A DNA stretch of 64,000 nt from Arthrobacter silvisoli (lineage in GTDB: Bacteria > Actinomycetota > Actinomycetes > Actinomycetales > Micrococcaceae), in the NCBI RefSeq assembly GCF_003369445.1, contig NZ_QRCU01000026.1, positions 62,001 through 126,000 on the forward strand, read 5' to 3'. A program made the translations under genes and the position numbers. Under the pieces are notes generated by a model. It did not search any database. It was not told where the DNA came from and saw only the letters and a program-made list of their open reading frames with translations. The first letter of the stretch is position 1, and each line of letters opens with the position of its first letter. Below are positions 24,640-34,699 of this stretch, piece by piece.

Positions 24640-25806
24640 GTGACCTCGGTCAGCCTGGGAATGCCGTCAGCCCCGCCACCCGTGCTTGCGCCGCGCCGCA
24701 AGACGCGCCAGATCAAGGTGGGGTCCGTTGGTGTTGGCTCCGATTCGCCCATCAGCGTGCAGTCGATGACTACCACGCCCACCACGGACATCAACGCCAC
24801 CCTGCAGCAGATCGCCGAACTCACGGCGGCCGGCTGCGACATCGTGCGCGTGGCCTGCCCCTCGGCGGATGACGCCGAGGCGCTGCCGATCATCGCCCGC
24901 AAGTCGCACATCCCGGTAATCGCGGACATCCACTTCCAGCCGAAGTATGTGTTCGCGGCCATCGAGGCCGGATGTGCCGCGGTACGCGTGAACCCCGGCA
25001 ACATCCGCAAGTTCGATGACCAGGTCAAGGAAATCGCGCGGGCCGCCAAGGACCACGGCACCTCCATCCGGATCGGCGTCAACGCCGGCTCCCTGGAACC
25101 GGGCATCCTGAAGAAGTATGGGAAGGCCACTCCCGAGGCGTTGGTCGAGTCCGCCGTCTGGGAAGCCTCCCTGTTCGAGGAGCACGGCTTCCACGACTTC
25201 AAGATCTCCGTGAAGCACAATGACCCGGTGGTCATGGTGGCCGCCTACGAGATGCTCGCAGAGAAGGGCGACTGGCCGCTGCACCTTGGCGTCACCGAGG
25301 CAGGCCCGGCCTTCCAGGGCACCATCAAGTCCGCCACCGCCTTCGGCGCGCTGCTCTCCAAGGGCATCGGCGACACCATCCGGGTGTCGTTGTCCGCCCC
25401 GCCGGTGGAGGAAATCAAGGTCGGCAACCAGATCCTGCAGTCCCTGAACCTGCGCCCGCGCAAGCTGGAAATCGTCTCCTGCCCGTCCTGTGGCCGGGCG
25501 CAGGTGGACGTCTACACCCTCGCCGAGCAGGTCACCGCGGGCCTGGAGGGCATGGAGGTTCCGCTGCGCGTGGCCGTGATGGGCTGCGTCGTGAACGGCC
25601 CGGGCGAGGCCCGCGAGGCCGACCTGGGCGTGGCGTCCGGCAACGGCAAGGGTCAGATCTTTGTGAAGGGTGAGGTCATCAAGACTGTCCCCGAAAGCGA
25701 AATTGTTGAGACACTGATCGAAGAGGCCATGCGTATCGCCGAAGAGATGGGGGAGGCCGATGGCGAAGATGCTGTCAAGGGTAGCCCCGTGGTTAGCGTC
25801 TCGTAA
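24640..25806 (+). CDS. ispG: (E)-4-hydroxy-3-methylbut-2-enyl-diphosphate synthase
   Basis: The 388-residue IspG starts at GTG 24640 with AAGGAG seven bases upstream. An N-terminal TIM-barrel has [21 protein letters not shown] and AVRVNPGNI. The C-terminal domain carries the [4Fe-4S] cysteines Cys281, Cys284 (CPSC) and Cys316, with the ligand Glu in [13 protein letters not shown]. It converts MEcPP to HMBPP in the MEP pathway and needs a flavodoxin or ferredoxin. The last 47 bases overlap the GNAT gene start, and the overhanging C-terminus ([17 protein letters not shown]) is probably disordered. Confidence 0.97.
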   Translation: MTSVSLGMPSAPPPVLAPRRKTRQIKVGSVGVGSDSPISVQSMTTTPTTDINATLQQIAELTAAGCDIVRVACPSADDAEALPIIARKSHIPVIADIHFQPKYVFAAIEAGCAAVRVNPGNIRKFDDQVKEIARAAKDHGTSIRIGVNAGSLEPGILKKYGKATPEALVESAVWEASLFEEHGFHDFKISVKHNDPVVMVAAYEMLAEKGDWPLHLGVTEAGPAFQGTIKSATAFGALLSKGIGDTIRVSLSAPPVEEIKVGNQILQSLNLRPRKLEIVSCPSCGRAQVDVYTLAEQVTAGLEGMEVPLRVAVMGCVVNGPGEAREADLGVASGNGKGQIFVKGEVIKTVPESEIVETLIEEAMRIAEEMGEADGEDAVKGSPVVSVS

Positions 25807-26653
25807 CGAGACTGCACCGGACGGGTTGAACGTCCGGATCCTGGAGGGCGCCGATACTGCGCAGTTGCGCGCGCTTGCACTGGAAGACCCGGTGGCGAAT
25901 GTGTTCATTCTGTCCCAGCTGGGTTCGCACGGAAGTGCCTCGCCGACGGCGGCGGGCGCCCGGATTTTCGGCGTGTTCGACGGCGGCACCCTTCTGGGTG
26001 CCTGTTGGGCCGGGGCGAACCTGGTCCCGGTCCAGCTCGATCCCGGGCTGGCCCCGTACATCGCCGAGGCGGTGCACCGGGCCGGCCGTCGCTACGCATC
26101 GATCTTCGGCCCCGCCAGCACCGTGCTCGCACTGCATAAAGCCCTGGAGCCGCACGGCCACTTGGCCCACGAAGTGCGCGCCGACCAGCCGCTCCTGGCG
26201 ATCACCGGGGAACCGGCCATCCCGGCCAACCCGCAGCTCGGCTTCGGCGACATGGCCGATTTCGAGCTGATCCTGCCCGCGTGCGCTGCGATGTTCGAAG
26301 AAGAAGTCGGCTATTCGCCGTTCCTGGGCGGCGAGGATTTCTACAGCCGGAGGGTGGCCGGCCTGATCAGGCAGGGACACTCCCTGGTGCATATCGACGG
26401 GGGCCGGGTGCTCTTCAAGGCCGAGCTCGGCGCCGTGACACCCGAGGTGAGCCAGGTGCAGGGCGTGTGGCTCAATCCCGCGATCCGCGGACAGGGCCTG
26501 AGCGCCGGCTACATGGCCGCCGTCGTCCTGCTCGCACGGACCCTGGCCCCCGTCACCAGCCTCTACGTCAACCACTACAACCTGCGCGCGCGGGCAAGTT
26601 ATGAACGGGTGGGATTCCAGCAACTGGGAACGTTCGCTACTGTGCTCTATTAA
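25760..26653 (+). CDS. GNAT-family N-acetyltransferase (DUF4081 plus GNAT)
   Basis: The 297-residue protein has an N-terminal DUF4081-like half (about 25-150) and a C-terminal GNAT acetyltransferase domain (about 165-297). The acetyl-CoA loop is [18 protein letters not shown], followed by [20 protein letters not shown]. It sits after ispG, as Rv2867c does in M. tuberculosis. Start ATG 25760 lies 47 bases inside ispG, preceded by GGGGGAGG; this is the only start that keeps the first helix. Substrate unknown. The N-terminal half suggests an acceptor-binding module unique to this actinobacterial subfamily. Confidence 0.88.
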   Translation: MAKMLSRVAPWLASRNETAPDGLNVRILEGADTAQLRALALEDPVANVFILSQLGSHGSASPTAAGARIFGVFDGGTLLGACWAGANLVPVQLDPGLAPYIAEAVHRAGRRYASIFGPASTVLALHKALEPHGHLAHEVRADQPLLAITGEPAIPANPQLGFGDMADFELILPACAAMFEEEVGYSPFLGGEDFYSRRVAGLIRQGHSLVHIDGGRVLFKAELGAVTPEVSQVQGVWLNPAIRGQGLSAGYMAAVVLLARTLAPVTSLYVNHYNLRARASYERVGFQQLGTFATVLY

Positions 26654-26726
26654 TGCAGGGAGGCGCTCCAGAAAACTGCAGCCACATTGCAGGCCAACCG
26701 GCCCGTTCGCATCCTCTGGGGGGATC

Positions 26727-27464
26727 TTGTTTAACGCACATCGTATTGTCCTGGCCGTTTCGGCCGCCGCCGCACTGTCTGTTTCCGCCTGCGCGGCACC
26801 TGCACCCGCGCCGTCGTCAGCGCCGGTCCACAGCCAGACGCCCACACCGACACCCACGCCCACCGTCGCATTCAAGAAGTACACGAATGCCGAGCTGGCG
26901 GAGCTGTTCGAAAGTGTCGACAACGCCGAAGGGTCACCGTTCGTCGCGATGCCGCCGGCGCAACTCGAGCAGGGAATTGCCGCGGCCAAGAAGATGCTCA
27001 CGTCGATCAAAGTCACCCCGGCAGTGTGTGGCGGAGCCGCCCTCACGGGCGGCTTCGAGGCAACCCAGGGGGCAAGCATGGCGGTTGCCACCTCGAGGCC
27101 GTCGGGCAGCGCCTCACCGGTCCAGACAGTGAGCCTCGTCTCCGGCGTGGATCAGGCGAAGCTCGCGGCCCTCTATGCCAAGAACAAGGAACAGAGCAAG
27201 AAATGCGGTCACGTTGTCATTGAAGTGGCGGGCCAGAAGGCGGAGTCTTCCGTCGTGGAGGTCCCTGTTGCCACGGCAACCCCGGGTTCCTTCGCCGTGA
27301 AGGCGACCAGTACCACGAGCATGGGCGTGATAACGCAAGTCATGGTGACGGCCATGAAGGGTGGCGTCGTGATCAATAGCATCTACGTCAGTGCCGGCAA
27401 CATCGCCTTGGAGACAAAGCAGGCCGCCGCCACCCTCGACGACATCGCGGCCCAAATCAAGTAG
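26727..27464 (+). CDS. Predicted lipoprotein of unknown function
   Basis: The start TTG 26727 is chosen because GGGGGGATC precedes it and it gives a textbook lipoprotein signal: LFNAHRIVLAV, hydrophobic core, then lipobox VSAC with Cys22. A Pro/Thr-rich linker follows (PTPTPTPT, about 40-52), then a folded domain of about 190 residues with two further cysteines (VCGG and KKCG) that may pair. The product has 245 residues. No family is recognised. It resembles DUF5642/sensor-type actinobacterial lipoproteins in size only. Monocistronic, between the GNAT gene and a convergent TetR gene. Confidence 0.8.
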   Translation: MFNAHRIVLAVSAAAALSVSACAAPAPAPSSAPVHSQTPTPTPTPTVAFKKYTNAELAELFESVDNAEGSPFVAMPPAQLEQGIAAAKKMLTSIKVTPAVCGGAALTGGFEATQGASMAVATSRPSGSASPVQTVSLVSGVDQAKLAALYAKNKEQSKKCGHVVIEVAGQKAESSVVEVPVATATPGSFAVKATSTTSMGVITQVMVTAMKGGVVINSIYVSAGNIALETKQAAATLDDIAAQIK

Positions 27465-27506
27465 GCGTCCGCCACCGCTGTCCCCACCCCGGACATCCTG
27501 CGCACC

Positions 27507-28139
27507 TTACGGACCTTCCAACGGCTCCGCGAGGTAGTGCCGGATGTTCGGGGCAATCAGGCTAACGACGTCTTCCGGCTCGGCCGATGCCAGGGGCTCA
27601 AGCCGGACCACGTACCGTACCAGCATCAGGCCCACCACCTGGGTGGCCACGAGGTTCCCGCGCAGGGCGCGTTCTTCCGGGGTACCCGGCAGCCCCGCCA
27701 TGATGCGTTGCAGGATGGTGCGGGACACCAACTCGCGGAGCATCGCCGTCTTGGCCTTCGAACCGATGGTGCCGCGGAGGAACGCCACCAGGCTGTGCTG
27801 TGCGGGGCTTTCCCACAGCCGCAGCACGGCCCGCACGATTTCCTCCGCGCGTTGCCCGGGGTCGAGGGACTCGACGCCGGCAAGGACCTGAGCCGGATCG
27901 GCAGGAAGATCAACGCTGAGCGCGAAAAGCTCGTCCTTGCCCTTGAAGAAGTGGTGCACCAGGGCCGGATCCACTCCGGCTTCGCGGGCCACCTGGCGCA
28001 TGCTGGTGCCGTCGAAACCGTGCTCGGCGAAGAGCCTGCGGGCGGTGGCGAGGATGAGCTCGCGCGAATCGTTGGTGCCGACGCGGCGGCCCCTGCGGGA
28101 CGACGGCACGGGACCGCGCAGCGAGGGAAGCCCGCTCAT
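27507..28139 (-). CDS. TetR-family regulator of the adjacent ABC transporter
   Basis: The 210-residue protein has a TetR_N helix-turn-helix (about 25-70; ILATARRLFAEHGFDGTSM, VAREAGVDPALVHHFF) and a helical C-terminal domain. It is the last gene of ATPase-permease-regulator and overlaps the permease stop by 4 bases. As an operon member it is expected to bind the perfect palindrome at 29690-29711 upstream of the ATPase gene and autoregulate. The inducer is unknown; drugs or lipophilic compounds are usual. Confidence 0.92.
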   Translation of the reverse strand: MSGLPSLRGPVPSSRRGRRVGTNDSRELILATARRLFAEHGFDGTSMRQVAREAGVDPALVHHFFKGKDELFALSVDLPADPAQVLAGVESLDPGQRAEEIVRAVLRLWESPAQHSLVAFLRGTIGSKAKTAMLRELVSRTILQRIMAGLPGTPEERALRGNLVATQVVGLMLVRYVVRLEPLASAEPEDVVSLIAPNIRHYLAEPLEGP

Positions 28140-28891
28140 CGGGTCTGCCGCCGAAGGGTCAGCGAGGCCAGCACCAGGACCCCGAGGACGATGATCCCTA
28201 TGGTCGTCGCGTCATCCCACATCAGCCGGGTGGCCTCGCTGTTGGACGCAATCTCCTTCAACGCATCCACGGAGAACGTCAGAGGCAGCACGTTGGAGAT
28301 GTTCTCCAGTACATCGTTCATCCGGTCCCGTGCCACGAACAGTCCGCAGAGCAGGATCTGCGGTACCACCACTACCGGCATGAACTGAACGGCTTGGAAC
28401 TCGGTCCGTGCGAACGCCGAGCACAGCAGGCCCAAGGCCACTCCCAGGACGGCGTTGATGACGGCGATCATCACCACGTATCCCGGGCTGCCTTTGATGT
28501 CCAGGCCGAAGATCCAGTACGCCACCGCCGTCGCCACGAGCGACTGCAGCGCCGCCATGATCGAGAACGCGATCGCGTAGCCGAACAGCAGGTCCGCCTT
28601 GTGGATCGGCGTCGTCAGCAGGCGTTCCAGGGTCCCGGACGTCCGTTCCCGCAGCATGGTGATCGAGGTGACCAGGAACATCACCACGAAGGGGAAGATC
28701 GCCAGCATCATCAGGCCAACACGGTCGAACGTCCGCGGCACCCCCGGCGGCAGGGTTTCGTTCTCGTAGAGGTAGTACACGGCGGTCAGCAGCAAGGCCG
28801 GGACCACCAGGATCATCGCGATGCTGCGGCGGTCGTGCCGGAGCTGGTCCAGGACCCGCCAGCTCGTCGCCAGCATCATGCGGGGATTCAT
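28136..28891 (-). CDS. ABC-2 type transporter permease
   Basis: The 251-residue protein has six membrane helices. The ABC-2 signature region is the cytoplasmic segment MLRERTSGTLERLLTTPIHKADLLFGY (shown in part), with HDRRSIAMILVVPALLL at the N-terminus. It forms the channel of an exporter with the upstream ATPase. The start is coupled to the ATPase stop (TGATG), and its own stop overlaps the TetR gene. The family is mostly drug, lipid or polymer export. Confidence 0.93.
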   Translation of the reverse strand: MNPRMMLATSWRVLDQLRHDRRSIAMILVVPALLLTAVYYLYENETLPPGVPRTFDRVGLMMLAIFPFVVMFLVTSITMLRERTSGTLERLLTTPIHKADLLFGYAIAFSIMAALQSLVATAVAYWIFGLDIKGSPGYVVMIAVINAVLGVALGLLCSAFARTEFQAVQFMPVVVVPQILLCGLFVARDRMNDVLENISNVLPLTFSVDALKEIASNSEATRLMWDDATTIGIIVLGVLVLASLTLRRQTR

Positions 28892-29673
28892 CAGGCCACC
28901 TGGCTTTCATTGCGGTCAGTTGGGGAGGCTGCCCGTTCGGCGTCCCGGATCAGCTGCAGAAAGGCCAGTTCGAGGTCGGCGCTGCGCCCGCGTTCGCCCA
29001 GCTCTGCCGGGGTGAGGCTGGCCATCAGCAGTCCCTCGCGCAGCAGCAGCAGGGAGGAACAGTGCGAGGCCTCCTCCATCACGTGGCTGGAAACCAGCAG
29101 TGTGGTTCCGGCGTCCGCCATCGCGGCGAAACGCTCCCAGAGCTCGGCGCGCAGCACCGGGTCCAGGCCCACGGTGGGTTCATCCAGGACCAGCAGCCTG
29201 GGACGTGCGACAAGGGCTGAGGCCAGGGACACGCGGCTCAACTGGCCACCCGAGAGGTCGACGGTCCGTTGCCGGGCGAAGTCCTTGAGCCCGACGGCGT
29301 CGATCGCCTCGGCGGCGTCGGCCGCCGTCGCGCCGTGCATCGCGCCGAAGTAGCGGACGTTCGCTTCGACGCTGAGGTCCGGATACACGCTGGGGGACTG
29401 GGCGACATAGCCGACGTCGTGCCGCAGGGCGGCGGTGCCGGCGGGCTGGCCCAGCACGGTGACGGACCCGGCGGAGAGCCGCTGCGCCCCCACAATGGCC
29501 CGCATGAGCGTCGTTTTGCCGCTGCCCGAGGGGCCCAGCAGGCCTGTGATCCGCCCGGCACCGATGGTGAAATCCAGGCCCCGCAGGATCCTGGTCCGGC
29601 CGCGGTTGACGTGGACTCCGCTGGCCTCGACGGCCGGAGCAACGCCTGCTGGTTCTGCGACGTGCCGGTTCAT
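28891..29673 (-). CDS. ABC transporter ATP-binding protein
   Basis: The 260-residue ATPase starts at ATG 29673, chosen because CGGAGG lies 6 bases upstream; an in-frame ATG at 29697 lies inside the operator palindrome. Motifs: Walker A GPSGSGKTT, Q loop VAQSPS, signature LSGGQLSRV, Walker B LLVLDEPTVGLDP, H loop SSHVMEEA. It energises export by the ABC-2 permease. It is the first gene of the three-gene unit. Confidence 0.94.
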   Translation of the reverse strand: MNRHVAEPAGVAPAVEASGVHVNRGRTRILRGLDFTIGAGRITGLLGPSGSGKTTLMRAIVGAQRLSAGSVTVLGQPAGTAALRHDVGYVAQSPSVYPDLSVEANVRYFGAMHGATAADAAEAIDAVGLKDFARQRTVDLSGGQLSRVSLASALVARPRLLVLDEPTVGLDPVLRAELWERFAAMADAGTTLLVSSHVMEEASHCSSLLLLREGLLMASLTPAELGERGRSADLELAFLQLIRDAERAASPTDRNESQVA

Positions 29674-29689
29674 GGCGACCTCCGGAAAA

Positions 29690-29711
29690 GAATTCATCAG
29701 CTGATGAATTC
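29690..29711. promoter_or_regulatory. Perfect 22-bp palindrome, TetR operator
   Basis: GAATTCATCAG (29690-29700) is followed directly by its reverse complement CTGATGAATTC (29701-29711). It lies 17 bp before the ATPase start, where a bound repressor would block transcription of the ABC-TetR operon. Confidence 0.8.
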
Positions 29712-29866
29712 AAGGTAGACCCGCCGCTTTCCACGGTCAATGGACCGCTGTGCGCCTTCTGTACCGCAGCCCGGGCGTTGGCGGTCGGCAAAGACGCGGG
29801 CGGCCAGCCGGTAGATTAGTAGTCAGTAGTTTTTGCCACCCCTTGCCACAGAAACGGATTTTGCCC

Positions 29867-31678
29867 GTGGTCGTTCGCCTGTCCCAGCTTTTCCTGCGCA
29901 CCTTGCGTGAAGATCCCGTCGACGCCGAGGTCGCCAGCCACAAGCTGCTGGTCCGGGCGGGCTACATCCGCCGTGCCGCTCCGGGTATCTATACCTGGCT
30001 GCCGCTGGGCCTGAGTGTGCTGCGCAAGGTGGAACGGATCATCCGCGAGGAAATGACCGCGATCGGCGCCCAGGAAGTCCACTTCCCGGCCCTGCTGCCC
30101 AAGGAACCGTACGAGGCCACCAACCGCTGGACCGAGTACGGCGACGGCATCTTCCGGCTCAAGGACCGCAAGCAGGCCGACTACCTGCTCGCCCCCACGC
30201 ACGAGGAAGTGTTCACCCTCCTGGTCAAGGACCTGTACTCCTCGTACAAGGACCTGCCCCTGAGCATCTACCAGATCCAGAACAAGTACCGCGACGAAGC
30301 CCGTCCCCGCGCCGGCCTCCTCCGCGGCCGCGAGTTCATCATGAAGGACTCCTACTCCTTCGACGTGGACGACGCCGGCCTGGACGCCAGCTACGCAGCG
30401 CACCGCGCCGCCTACCTGAAGATCTTCGAACGCTTGGGCCTCGAAGTCATCCCGGTCACCGCCACCGCCGGTGCCATGGGCGGGTCCAAGAGCGAGGAAT
30501 TCCTGCACCCCACCGAGATCGGCGAGGATACCTTTGTCCGCTCCGCCGGCGGTTACGCGGCCAACGTCGAAGCCGTCACCACTGTGGCGCCCGAGGCCAT
30601 CGACTTCAGCAACGCTCCCGCAGCCCGCGTCCTGGACACCCCGGACACCCCGACGATCGAAACCCTGGTCGCCGCGTCGAACGAGCTCGCCCCCCGCAGC
30701 GAGGCCGAGGGCGGCGAATGGACTGCCGCGGACACCCTCAAGAACGTCGTCCTCGCCGTGACCCTGCCCACCGGAGAGCGCCAGATCGTCGTCATCGGCG
30801 TCCCCGGCGACCGCGCCGTGGACCTCAAGCGCGTCGAAGCCAACATCGGGGCCTTCCTCCCGGTCGCGGGCGAGATCGGCCTGGAAGCGGCCAACGAAGA
30901 GGACCTCAAGAAGAACCCGGCCCTCGTCAAGGGCTACATCGGCCCCGGCCTGTCCCTGGACGAGCCCGTCCTCGGACTCGAAGGCAGCTCCAAGCTGCTC
31001 TTCCTCGTGGACCCGCGGATCGTGTCCGGCAGCAGCTGGGTCACGGGAGCCAACCTGGACGGCAAGCACGTTTTCGGCCTCGTCGCAGGACGCGACTTCG
31101 GCTGGGACGGCGTCATCGAGGCCACCGAAGTGCGCGAAGGCGACCTGGCCCCGGATGGCAGCGGTCCCCTGGAACTGGCCCGCGGCATCGAGATGGGCCA
31201 CATCTTCCAGCTCGGCCGCAAGTACGCCGAAGCCCTGGACCTGAAGGTCCTGGACCAGAACGGCAAGCAGGTCGTGGTGACCATGGGCTCCTACGGCGTC
31301 GGTGTCACCCGCGCCGTGGCGGCCCTGGCCGAATCCAACAACGACGACCGCGGCCTCATCTGGCCCCGCTCGGTGGCGCCCGCGGACGTCCACGTCGTTG
31401 CCGTCGGCCGCGGCGAGGAAATCTTCGCCGCCGCGGAGAAGCTCTCGGCCGAACTCGAGGCCGCCGGCCTGGAGGTCATCTACGACGACCGCCCGAAGGT
31501 TTCCCCCGGCGTGAAGTTCGGCGATGCCGAGCTGCTGGGCGTGCCCACCATCCTGGCTGTCGGCAAGGGCCTGGCGAACGGCGTGGTGGAAATCAAGGAC
31601 CGCCGCAGCGGCGAGGCCGAGGACGTCGCCGTCGAAAAGGCCGTGGACTACGTGGTCAACGCCGTACGCCAGAAGTGA
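29867..31678 (+). CDS. proS: Prolyl-tRNA synthetase
   Basis: The 603-residue bacterial-type ProRS (from GTG 29867, [16 protein letters not shown]) has class II motif 1 and 2 regions ([34 protein letters not shown]). The INS editing domain lies between motifs 2 and 3 (about 225-400), motif 3 is [16 protein letters not shown], and the anticodon-binding domain is at the C-terminus ([13 protein letters not shown]). It charges tRNA-Pro and can edit mischarged alanine. A TAGATT hexamer at 29812-29817 may be its -10, leaving a leader too short for a T-box. The stop overlaps the TauE gene (GTGA). Confidence 0.96.
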   Translation: MVVRLSQLFLRTLREDPVDAEVASHKLLVRAGYIRRAAPGIYTWLPLGLSVLRKVERIIREEMTAIGAQEVHFPALLPKEPYEATNRWTEYGDGIFRLKDRKQADYLLAPTHEEVFTLLVKDLYSSYKDLPLSIYQIQNKYRDEARPRAGLLRGREFIMKDSYSFDVDDAGLDASYAAHRAAYLKIFERLGLEVIPVTATAGAMGGSKSEEFLHPTEIGEDTFVRSAGGYAANVEAVTTVAPEAIDFSNAPAARVLDTPDTPTIETLVAASNELAPRSEAEGGEWTAADTLKNVVLAVTLPTGERQIVVIGVPGDRAVDLKRVEANIGAFLPVAGEIGLEAANEEDLKKNPALVKGYIGPGLSLDEPVLGLEGSSKLLFLVDPRIVSGSSWVTGANLDGKHVFGLVAGRDFGWDGVIEATEVREGDLAPDGSGPLELARGIEMGHIFQLGRKYAEALDLKVLDQNGKQVVVTMGSYGVGVTRAVAALAESNNDDRGLIWPRSVAPADVHVVAVGRGEEIFAAAEKLSAELEAAGLEVIYDDRPKVSPGVKFGDAELLGVPTILAVGKGLANGVVEIKDRRSGEAEDVAVEKAVDYVVNAVRQK

Positions 31679-32466
31679 TTTCCGGCTTCGAATCGATCGA
31701 GGCCGCCACGCTCGTCATGATTGTGGTGGCCGGCTTCGCCGCCGGATGGGTTGACGCCGTGGTGGGTGGCGGGGGACTGATCCAGCTCCCCGCCCTCCTC
31801 CTGGTCCCGGGGATTACTCCGGTCCAGGCGCTGGCCACCAACAAAATGGGCTCCATCTTCGGCACCGCCACGAGCGCCACCACCTATTACCGCAGGGTGG
31901 GCCCGGACCTCAAGACGGCCGTGCCGATGGCCGTGATCGCCCTCGCCGGAAGCTTCGGCGGGGCGCTGCTCGCGGCCAACCTGCCCGCCGCAGTGTTCAA
32001 GCCGATCATCGTGGTGGCGCTGGTTGTCGTCGCGCTGTTCACGGCGCTGCGGCCCGACGCGGGCGAGCTTACCGCCCTCCGGCACGACGGCCACAGGCAT
32101 TACGTGGTGGCGTGCCTGATCGGGGCGGTGATCGGCTTCTACGACGGGCTGATCGGCCCCGGAACCGGCTCCTTCCTGGTGATCGCACTCGTCTCCGCGA
32201 TGGGCTACGCCTTCCTCGAAGCCAGTGCCAAGGCCAAGATCGTCAACATGGCCACCAACGCCGGCGCGCTGCTGTTCTTCCTGCCGCACGGCTCCCTGTT
32301 GTGGGGCGTCGGCCTGCTCCTGGGTGCGGCCAACATGGCCGGCGGCTACCTTGGCGCCCGGACCGCGGTGAAGAAGGGCAGCAGTTTCGTCCGCGTGGTC
32401 TTCCTGCTGGTAGTGGCCGCCCTGATCATCAAGCTCAGCATCGACGTCTGGCAGGACCTGGCCTAG
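31675..32466 (+). CDS. TauE/SafE-family membrane transporter
   Basis: The 263-residue protein starts at GTG 31675 inside the proS stop codon (GTGA), so it is translationally coupled to the synthetase. It has about 8 hydrophobic segments and the two TauE repeats: [18 protein letters not shown] with [12 protein letters not shown], and [16 protein letters not shown] with [17 protein letters not shown]. The family exports sulfonates, sulfite or sulfoacetate-type anions. The coupling to proS is common in actinobacteria and probably operonic convenience. Confidence 0.93.
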   Translation: MISGFESIEAATLVMIVVAGFAAGWVDAVVGGGGLIQLPALLLVPGITPVQALATNKMGSIFGTATSATTYYRRVGPDLKTAVPMAVIALAGSFGGALLAANLPAAVFKPIIVVALVVVALFTALRPDAGELTALRHDGHRHYVVACLIGAVIGFYDGLIGPGTGSFLVIALVSAMGYAFLEASAKAKIVNMATNAGALLFFLPHGSLLWGVGLLLGAANMAGGYLGARTAVKKGSSFVRVVFLLVVAALIIKLSIDVWQDLA

Positions 32467-32471
32467 GGCCG

Positions 32472-33194
32472 CTACCGGGCCCCGGTGGCATCCGCGGTCT
32501 GCTCGACGGCGGCGAGGATGGCCGCGCCGAGCTCTGCCGGACGGGTGAACTGCGGCCAGTGGCCGGTGGGCAGGTCCACGTATTCCACGTCCTTCATGCG
32601 GGCGAGCTCGGCGGTGAACGGCGAACCGGCCGCCATCCATTCGTGGAGCATGGCGGAGGGGAACTCACAGACGATGACCGTGGCCGGGACGTTGTACCGC
32701 CGCTCATCCTGCAGGTGCTGCTTGTCGCAGGCCACGCCCTTGGGCTGCGGAATGGCGCGGTTACGGAACATCCCGCGGAGCCCTGCGTCCATATCCACCA
32801 GGTCGGCGTCGTCGAACAGATCCCACGGCGGCAGCGGGATCCCGTCGCCTTCAGCGGGCAGTTCGTCGTTGATGACGCCGCCCTCGCCGAGTGGTCCGCT
32901 GTCAACGTAGATCGCCCGGGCCACCCGCTCCGGGCGGGCATCGAGTACTCCGTGGATGATTGCTCCGCCGCCCGAATGGCCCACCAGCACCACCGGACCA
33001 TCCGCCATGTCTACAACAGCAGTCACCGCGTCGATATGGTCCCGCAGGCCGATTCCGGCACGCGGGGCATCAACCGACTCAAGGCCCGGCAAGGTCAGCG
33101 GCGTGACCCTGTGGCCGGCGTCGACGAGCGGAGGGGTCACCTCCGACCAGGACGAGGCATCCAACCAGAACCCGGGAACAAGGATGATTTCCAT
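32472..33194 (-). CDS. Alpha/beta hydrolase
   Basis: The 240-residue protein begins MEIILVPGFWLDASSW, has the nucleophile elbow GHSGGGAI (Ser near 93) and a C-terminal TGHWPQF with the catalytic His. The acid is probably in the preceding strand. It is close to the esterase/salicylate-esterase-like group (AB_hydrolase_6). Substrate unknown. The start ATG 33194 has TAGGGT 7 nt upstream and no Shine-Dalgarno. It is divergent from the PLP decarboxylase across 72 bp and convergent with the TauE gene 5 bp away. Confidence 0.88.
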   Translation of the reverse strand: MEIILVPGFWLDASSWSEVTPPLVDAGHRVTPLTLPGLESVDAPRAGIGLRDHIDAVTAVVDMADGPVVLVGHSGGGAIIHGVLDARPERVARAIYVDSGPLGEGGVINDELPAEGDGIPLPPWDLFDDADLVDMDAGLRGMFRNRAIPQPKGVACDKQHLQDERRYNVPATVIVCEFPSAMLHEWMAAGSPFTAELARMKDVEYVDLPTGHWPQFTRPAELGAAILAAVEQTADATGAR

Positions 33195-33201
33195 GGTCCG
33201 T

Positions 33202-33207
33202 ACCCTA
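33202..33207 (-). promoter_or_regulatory. -10 element TAGGGT, leaderless-type promoter of the hydrolase gene
   Basis: Minus strand TAGGGT, seven bases (ACGGACC), ATG 33194. Confidence 0.5.
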
Positions 33208-33254
33208 CGACGGGCCACTGACAGGAAGCCATGTTTTCCCGTAGCGCACAGGCG

Positions 33255-33260
33255 TAGCAT
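33255..33260 (+). promoter_or_regulatory. -10 element TAGCAT, leaderless-type promoter of the PLP decarboxylase
   Basis: TAGCAT, six bases (GCTCCC), ATG 33267. Back-to-back with the hydrolase promoter; the -35 zones would overlap. Confidence 0.5.
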
Positions 33261-33266
33261 GCTCCC

Positions 33267-34661
33267 ATGTGGGCCGATTCCGGTGAATATGAGCGGGTCC
33301 TCGGGCGCGCGGCGGAGCACGCCAAGGCGTGGTTGGAAGCGTTGCCGGCGCGGCAGGTCAGGCCCTCGGCGACGGCCGAGCAGATCAGTTCCGTGTTTGG
33401 CGGGCCGCTGCCGGCCGAGGGAATGGACCCGGAAAAGCTCGTCGACTTCCTGGCACGGAACGCCGAACCCGGACTCATGGCCATGCAGTCCGGCCGCTTC
33501 TTCGGCTGGGTGATCGGCGGTACGCTGCCCTCGGCCATGGCCGCCGACTGGCTCGTCTCCGCGTGGGACCAGAACACCGGGCTGCGCTTTGCCACGCCCG
33601 CGACGGCGGGAATCGAGCACGCCGCAGGCCAGTGGCTGCTGGAACTCCTGGGCCTCCCGGAGGGGTCCGACGTCGGCTTCACCACCGGAGCAAGCATGGC
33701 CAACTTCACCGCCTTGGCGGCGGCCCGCTGGCGTCAGCTGGAGTCCGCCGGCTGGGATGTGAACGCCAAGGGCCTCAACGGTGCCCCGGCGTTGCGGGTC
33801 CTGGCCGGGGCCGAACGCCACGAGAGCTTGGACATGGCGCTGCGTTTCCTCGGCCTCGGCGCGCCTGAAGTGGTGCCCGCAGACGCCCAGGGCCGAATCG
33901 AGGCTCCTGCACTGCGCCGCGCGCTCGAGGCCGGCAGTGATCCCGCGATCGTGTGCCTGCAGGCCGGGAACCTCCATTCAGGCGCCTTCGATCCCTTCGG
34001 CGAAGCAATCGCCGCAGCGAAGGAACACGACGCGTGGGTCCACGTTGACGGTGCCTTCGGGCTCTGGGCAGCCGCGGTGCCGGAACTGCGGGACCTGTGG
34101 GACGGGGTGGCCTTGGCCGATTCCTGGGGGACCGACGCCCACAAGACCCTGAACGCGCCCTACGACGCCGGCATCGTGGTGGTGCGCGACGTCGCCGCCC
34201 TGCGCCCCGCCATCGGCATGCACGCCGAGTACCTGCCGCAGGACAGCCACGGGCCAGGAGACCCGATGGAAAAGTCGCCGGAGTTGTCGCGCCGTGCACG
34301 CGGGGTTCCGGTCTGGGCCGCGTTGCGTTCCTTGGGGGCCGACGGCGTCCGTGCCCTGGTTGCCGGACGCGCGGCTTGTGCGGCCGAGCTGGCAGCCCGG
34401 CTTGCCGGCGTGCCCGGCGTCGAGGTGCTCAACGATGTCGTCTACACGCAACTGTCGCTGGCCTTCGGAGACGACGTCCGCACCCGGGCCGTGACCGACT
34501 ACATCATGGCTGACGGCAGGGTGTGGATGTCCGGTTCCCGCTGGCACGGCAGGGACATCCTCAGGGTCTCGGTCAGCAACTGGTCCACCGACAGCAGCGA
34601 CCTGGACATTGCCGTCGAGACGATCAGGGACGCGCTGGCCGCGACGGCCGCGACGGCTTAG
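33267..34661 (+). CDS. PLP-dependent group II decarboxylase (aromatic amino acid decarboxylase-like)
   Basis: The 464-residue fold-type I PLP enzyme has FTTGASMANFTALAAAR (cofactor phosphate region), WVHVDGAFGLWAA (Asp to the pyridine nitrogen) and SWGTDAHKTLNAPYDAG with the Schiff-base Lys293. Length and motifs place it in the Pyridoxal_deC family (DDC/TDC/GAD-like). Actinobacterial members may act on aromatic amino acids or be aldehyde-forming variants. The substrate cannot be read from sequence. It has its own leaderless-type promoter, and no catabolic neighbour points to a pathway. Confidence 0.87.
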   Translation: MWADSGEYERVLGRAAEHAKAWLEALPARQVRPSATAEQISSVFGGPLPAEGMDPEKLVDFLARNAEPGLMAMQSGRFFGWVIGGTLPSAMAADWLVSAWDQNTGLRFATPATAGIEHAAGQWLLELLGLPEGSDVGFTTGASMANFTALAAARWRQLESAGWDVNAKGLNGAPALRVLAGAERHESLDMALRFLGLGAPEVVPADAQGRIEAPALRRALEAGSDPAIVCLQAGNLHSGAFDPFGEAIAAAKEHDAWVHVDGAFGLWAAAVPELRDLWDGVALADSWGTDAHKTLNAPYDAGIVVVRDVAALRPAIGMHAEYLPQDSHGPGDPMEKSPELSRRARGVPVWAALRSLGADGVRALVAGRAACAAELAARLAGVPGVEVLNDVVYTQLSLAFGDDVRTRAVTDYIMADGRVWMSGSRWHGRDILRVSVSNWSTDSSDLDIAVETIRDALAATAATA

Positions 34662-34699
34662 CCTGCGACTGCCTGCGACCGCTGGCCCGCGGGGCGCGG

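Noticed and set aside
29712..29866. T-box leader for proS
   Set aside because: No specifier loop, T-box core or terminator was seen; the likely leader is only about 45 nt.
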